A DNA stretch of 8,660 nucleotides, from positions 1 through 8,660 of the forward strand of contig JAATVR010000127.1 of NCBI GenBank assembly GCA_014523665.1, written 5' to 3'. The position numbers and the translations under genes were made by a program. This DNA comes from Nitrososphaerales archaeon TH526 (lineage in GTDB: Archaea; Thermoproteota; Nitrososphaeria; Nitrososphaerales; Nitrososphaeraceae). A model generated the notes under the pieces. That model saw nothing but the letters and a program-made list of their open reading frames with translations. It ran no database searches and had not been told where the DNA came from. Shown here piece by piece: positions 6,402-8,660 of this stretch. How positions within the stretch are numbered: position 1 is the first letter of the stretch; each line of letters starts with the position of its first letter.

Positions 6402-6420
6402 CTTAAAGAAATTCTTTAAG
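6402..6420. promoter_or_regulatory. Perfect 19-base palindrome before the terminase-like remnant
   Basis: CTTAAAGAA-A-TTCTTTAAG has 9-base arms around one central A and ends five bases before ATG 6426. Possible roles are an operator for a dimeric regulator, an RNA hairpin, or a scar from DNA excision. No TATA box lies at the normal distance before the ATG. Confidence 0.45.
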
Positions 6421-6425
6421 ACCAG

Positions 6426-6794
6426 ATGCCAACGCTGAGGGATCTGTTAGTTGTTTTCCATTTTGCCATTGCTTGCTTATGTGATATGTTTCAGGAGTTT
6501 GAAACATTGAAGCCGGAGATATTAGAGCGATTCACGTATACTGAATGCCGTAGTCCTTTGATAGTACCTGTACCATTCGATAAGGAAGGGGATTACATGA
6601 TGAGAATGCTTCAATCATGCGTTAGTAAGAATCTATTAAGGATACATCCATCAATGGAGGAGCTGACAGTATCATTAAAGAGCGCAAAGAACAAGCCGAA
6701 TAATCCATATTCATTAGATAAGGACTCTAGCGCATATCATGATCAGCTAGACGCTCTTAGATTAGCTCTATGTTGTATGCGACTAAGCAATTAA
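6426..6794 (+). pseudogene. C-terminal fragment of a terminase-like nuclease (virus/provirus remnant)
   Basis: The ORF has 122 residues. From about residue 45 it matches the end of a terminase large-subunit-type nuclease domain: VPVPFDKEGDYMMRMLQSCV, then LLRIHPSMEELTVSL, then YSLDKDSSAYHDQLDALRLAL. The order (sequence I.P....L...L, a SLDK turn, and a final D..DALRLAL helix) is typical of the RNase H-like nuclease that cuts DNA during head packaging in tailed viruses. His105, Asp106 and Asp109 are the candidate late acidic/metal-site residues. Full terminases have 400-600 residues with an N-terminal Walker ATPase, and none of that is present here or in the spacer upstream. The first 20 residues (MPTLRDLLVVFHFAIACLCD) do not look like the family and may be junction sequence. 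An in-frame TAA lies nine bases before the ATG. It is probably a dead remnant; a standalone protein cannot be excluded. Confidence 0.6.
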
Positions 6795-6890
6795 CTTTCG
6801 CAGCTTTGCCCTATTAAGCATTAGAAACCCATCACAATTAAACTAACAAAAGTAGTAGTAAAAAATGTCCTGAGTTATATTAATCATAAT

Positions 6891-6898
6891 AATTAAAT
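6891..6898 (+). promoter_or_regulatory. TATA-like box for the membrane protein gene at 6920
   Basis: AATTAAAT is centred about 26 bases before GTG 6920 and supports that non-ATG start on a leaderless transcript. The region around it is generally AT-rich, so the assignment is moderate. Confidence 0.4.
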
Positions 6899-6919
6899 GA
6901 AACTAGCGGAATTTTCACT

Positions 6920-7942
6920 GTGGTAACCAATGGTTTGAAACATTCAAATTTTAAGGAATGGCTCTGGTCCGCAAAGGTTCTTACTCCGATAGTATGGATA
7001 ATTTTTCCGCTAGGTTATATCACTATTGTTTTCATATTATCTATCCTTACTTTTGGAGGAGAATCCACATTCTACATGGAAAGTTTATTCAAGCCATTAG
7101 TTTTTAAGATACCCTTTGAGGTACATGAATTTCTTAATATTCCAAGAGCCTCCATAATTATACCGCCATTACCATTTATGATAATCCTATCTCTATTTTC
7201 ACTTCTTCCTGCAATATATCCTACTGAAAAATTTTTCGAAAAGAGAGGGAATGAAAATGCCGTACTTGAATATCGGCAAATTAGGAAGATTCTTTTTGCG
7301 TTTCTTATCACGCTGATTGTCACCATCATTATACTTTATTCTCTATATCCTTTTTTAAATAAACTAGTACGACCTCTATCTGAACAAGGTATGTCTAGAT
7401 ATGAAATATTTTTTCATAGTGAATACTCGTCTTTAGCCATCCTAACAATATTTTTGTATTATTATGTATTTGTGCTTGCTGCCGTACCCATTTTCATTTT
7501 ACTCAAATTACTATTAGAACACGCTAGAAAACAATTTAGGTTTTATTACGCTAAGGCTTGTTTCGAAATGATAAATGAAAGTAAGAATGAACCAGATAAA
7601 AACGGATACTTACTCTTAGGTTTGGATTGGTACAATAAATTTGTCAAGAGGATAACCAAAGGTGGTATCGATATACAAACTATATATTCGAAAATTGTAT
7701 CACATGCTCCGTTGAGTGACAACATATTACTTGATACTATTATGGAGTCATTTCATGGGGATGATGAATTGAAACCAATGAGACATATGTTAGATCTTCT
7801 TTCATGCTGGAAAGAAGGAGCTACTCTAGTTAAAGAGTCACTAAGGACCAGAGTAAAGGAATCAAGCGACCTGCTTATTCCAATTGTAACTGTAGCTATT
7901 ACGATAATAACCACATTCTTCTTGAAAGCTCCCAGTCAATGA
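6920..7942 (+). CDS. Membrane protein with soluble C-terminal domain and tail anchor, hypothetical
   Basis: The product has 340 residues. Four membrane helices are visible at about 19-44, 77-100, 123-145 and 170-198. The first pair is joined by a roughly 30-residue loop (ESLFKPLVFKIPFEVHEF). Residues 200-315 form a soluble, mostly helical region (HARKQFRFYYAKACFEM, then YLLLGLDWYNKFVKRITKG, then a Met/Leu-rich helix around 285-300), and a fifth hydrophobic helix (LLIPIVTVAITIITTFFL, 318-335) ends the chain. The helical repeats around 205-250 and 265-300 could be a TPR-like scaffold, but I see no convincing consensus. No catalytic motif is recognisable. GTG 6920 is the first start in the frame after the spacer and has a TATA-like box 26 bases upstream. 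A hairpin follows the stop. It probably acts at the membrane as a scaffold or sensor; the function is unknown. Confidence 0.75.
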   Translation: MVTNGLKHSNFKEWLWSAKVLTPIVWIIFPLGYITIVFILSILTFGGESTFYMESLFKPLVFKIPFEVHEFLNIPRASIIIPPLPFMIILSLFSLLPAIYPTEKFFEKRGNENAVLEYRQIRKILFAFLITLIVTIIILYSLYPFLNKLVRPLSEQGMSRYEIFFHSEYSSLAILTIFLYYYVFVLAAVPIFILLKLLLEHARKQFRFYYAKACFEMINESKNEPDKNGYLLLGLDWYNKFVKRITKGGIDIQTIYSKIVSHAPLSDNILLDTIMESFHGDDELKPMRHMLDLLSCWKEGATLVKESLRTRVKESSDLLIPIVTVAITIITTFFLKAPSQ

Positions 7943-7951
7943 GGTTCCTGA

Positions 7952-7975
7952 GAGTACTTGAAAACTTCAGTACTC
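7952..7975 (+). terminator. Strong hairpin after the membrane protein gene
   Basis: GAGTACT pairs with AGTACTC, and inside it GAA pairs with TTC across one bulged T, leaving a 3-base loop. The structure begins ten bases after the stop codon. There is no T run after it, so a role in RNA 3'-end formation or stability is equally possible. Confidence 0.5.
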
Positions 7976-8023
7976 CAATCCTATGACTACATATGTTATT
8001 AGGTTATCTCATCAAAATAGCAT

Positions 8024-8197
8024 ATGCAAACTGACTGTGAACATCCTAAGCATGTAGAATACCTAGAAGCATTTCTAAAGAAGTACCCTACAGCAGACAA
8101 GGATGCCCACTTTAATGTTAATATGGTAGATCCTGAAGAGTGGTACATTTCTGATGACCCCGAAGAAGAATACTACCAAATGCTGTCAAATGTGTAG
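8024..8197 (+). CDS. Small acidic hypothetical protein, 57 residues
   Basis: The frame reads MQTDCEHPKHVEYLEAFLKK, a short linker (YPTADKDAHFNVNMVDP), and an acidic C-terminus with EEWYISDDPEEEYYQ. One helix is likely at residues 10-20. The Cys5-x-x-His8-x-His10 cluster could bind metal, but there are too few ligands to call a finger. There is no signal peptide or membrane segment. About a third of residues are acidic or amide, and codon use resembles that of neighbours. It is the first ATG after the preceding gene's hairpin. A weak TATA-like sequence (TGTTATTA) lies about 27 bases upstream. It sits between a membrane protein and a TIR-like gene, in the same direction, with its own spacer on each side. 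I do not recognise the family. The composition makes a real gene likely. Confidence 0.6.
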   Translation: MQTDCEHPKHVEYLEAFLKKYPTADKDAHFNVNMVDPEEWYISDDPEEEYYQMLSNV

Positions 8198-8302
8198 TAT
8201 TTCAGAAGACATTGCTAGAGCACCATTTAGAAATATATCCACTAGTTAGATAATTTGGCAGGTACTTGGAATAGCTAACAGTTCCTTAAGACGGTTAGAA
8301 GC

Positions 8303-8331
8303 TGGAGGTTCTTTACAGATTCTAGCCTCCG
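8303..8331 (+). terminator. Inverted repeat upstream of the TIR-like gene
   Basis: TGGAGGTT pairs with AGCCTCCG (8 pairs, two of them G-U) around a 13-base loop. It ends three bases before the TATA box of the following gene. It could terminate upstream transcription or be bound by a regulator. Confidence 0.3.
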
Positions 8332-8333
8332 AC

Positions 8334-8342
8334 CTTTAAATA
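8334..8342 (+). promoter_or_regulatory. TATA box for the TIR-like gene
   Basis: CTTTAAATA is centred 27 bases before ATG 8365 but only 6 bases before the upstream in-frame ATG 8344. This spacing indicates transcription starting at or near 8365, so the second ATG is the true start. Confidence 0.6.
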
Positions 8343-8364
8343 AATGTCACTAATTAGTCATTGT

Positions 8365-8660
8365 ATGTCATTTGTTTTCATTTCACATAGTCAATATGAT
8401 GAAACAATAAAGAATTGGTTTAAGGAAGCCATTAAAAGCAGTCGGTTGAATTGTGTTCTAATGGAACTAGAACTTATACCTTCTGATAATCCCGGCCCAC
8501 TTATTAAAGATATTATTAGTAGGAGTTGTATAGGTTTGGTTGTCTTACTTGGAAGAAATATACTAAGACCTCCGGGATTCACACCTCAGTTTACACATAA
8601 CTGGGTTGGATTTGAAATAGGGGTAGCTGCAAGTGTTGGAAAACCTATCATTGTATTTGA
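8365..8660 (+). CDS. TIR-like domain protein, 3' end outside window
   Basis: Ninety-eight residues are visible before the window ends. The fold order fits a TIR or TIR-like domain: strand SFVFISHS (residues 2-9), Asp12, helix ETIKNWFKEAIKSS, strand NCVLMELEL, a PGPLIKDII helix, strand CIGLVVLLGRN, then HNWVGFEIGVAASVGKPIIVF. Glu84 in the WVGFEIG helix is in the position of the catalytic Glu of NAD-consuming TIR enzymes. In prokaryotes such proteins mostly act in anti-phage defence (for example Thoeris ThsB or TIR-effector systems), making signal molecules from NAD or depleting it; whether this one does is not shown. ATG 8365 is chosen over 8344 because of the TATA spacing and because the first strand starts right after it. 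Related folds such as nucleoside deoxyribosyltransferases cannot be fully excluded from this fragment. No second defence gene is recognisable upstream. Confidence 0.7.
   Translation, partial: MSFVFISHSQYDETIKNWFKEAIKSSRLNCVLMELELIPSDNPGPLIKDIISRSCIGLVVLLGRNILRPPGFTPQFTHNWVGFEIGVAASVGKPIIVF

Noticed and set aside
7072..7329. Minus-strand 85-residue ORF
   Set aside because: It is the antisense shadow of membrane helices of the gene at 6920-7942.
8344..8364. Upstream ATG for the TIR-like gene
   Set aside because: It falls only 6 bases after the TATA box centre, so the transcript would start downstream of it.
8391..8582. Minus-strand 63-residue ORF
   Set aside because: It is opposite the TIR-like gene, whose plus-strand reading has a consistent fold order and a promoter.
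1..8660. tRNA, rRNA, CRISPR array or complete insertion sequence
   Set aside because: No cloverleaf with a CCA-proximal acceptor stem, no regularly spaced repeats, and no transposase with paired terminal repeats was found by eye; a covariance-model or repeat search could still find weak cases.

Overview
The window looks like an accessory stretch of a mesophilic, AT-rich Nitrososphaeria (Thaumarchaeota) genome, probably a soil ammonia oxidiser of the Nitrososphaera/Nitrosocosmicus type. This is inference. It rests on archaeal TATA boxes lying about 26-29 bases before start codons (leaderless genes), an archaeal MCM-like ATPase, a SWIM zinc-finger protein, and secreted and polytopic proteins that resemble hypothetical families I associate with that group. 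No rRNA, tRNA or CRISPR array was seen.

Left part (1-1490): two damaged genes lie head to head. On the minus strand is an MCM-helicase-like gene. It runs off the left edge, carries a one-base frameshift at about 381-384, and has lost one zinc ligand. On the plus strand is an NmrA-type NAD(P)-binding protein that lacks its Rossmann N-terminus. Both lose recognisable sequence at about 836-842, which marks an old rearrangement.

Middle (1490-4730): after a 300-base spacer comes a SWIM zinc-finger ORF whose front half resembles archaeal transposases and whose back half does not. Convergent to it is a secreted protein with a clear signal peptide. Divergent from that is a roughly ten-helix membrane protein with a charged helical tail. 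The last two appear to start with TTG.

Small-gene block (4730-6000): short hypothetical proteins, including a four-cysteine zinc ribbon. Several have their own TATA box, so they look independently transcribed. This is followed by about 430 bases with no convincing gene.

Right part (6400-8660): the C-terminal fragment of a terminase-like nuclease, a membrane protein with a C-terminal anchor, a 57-residue acidic protein, and the start of a TIR-like protein cut by the window edge. The gene remnants (MCM-like, SWIM/transposase-like, terminase-like) suggest repeated insertion and decay of mobile or viral DNA. The TIR-like gene is the best candidate for part of a defence or signalling locus, but its partner, if any, lies outside the window or is unrecognised.
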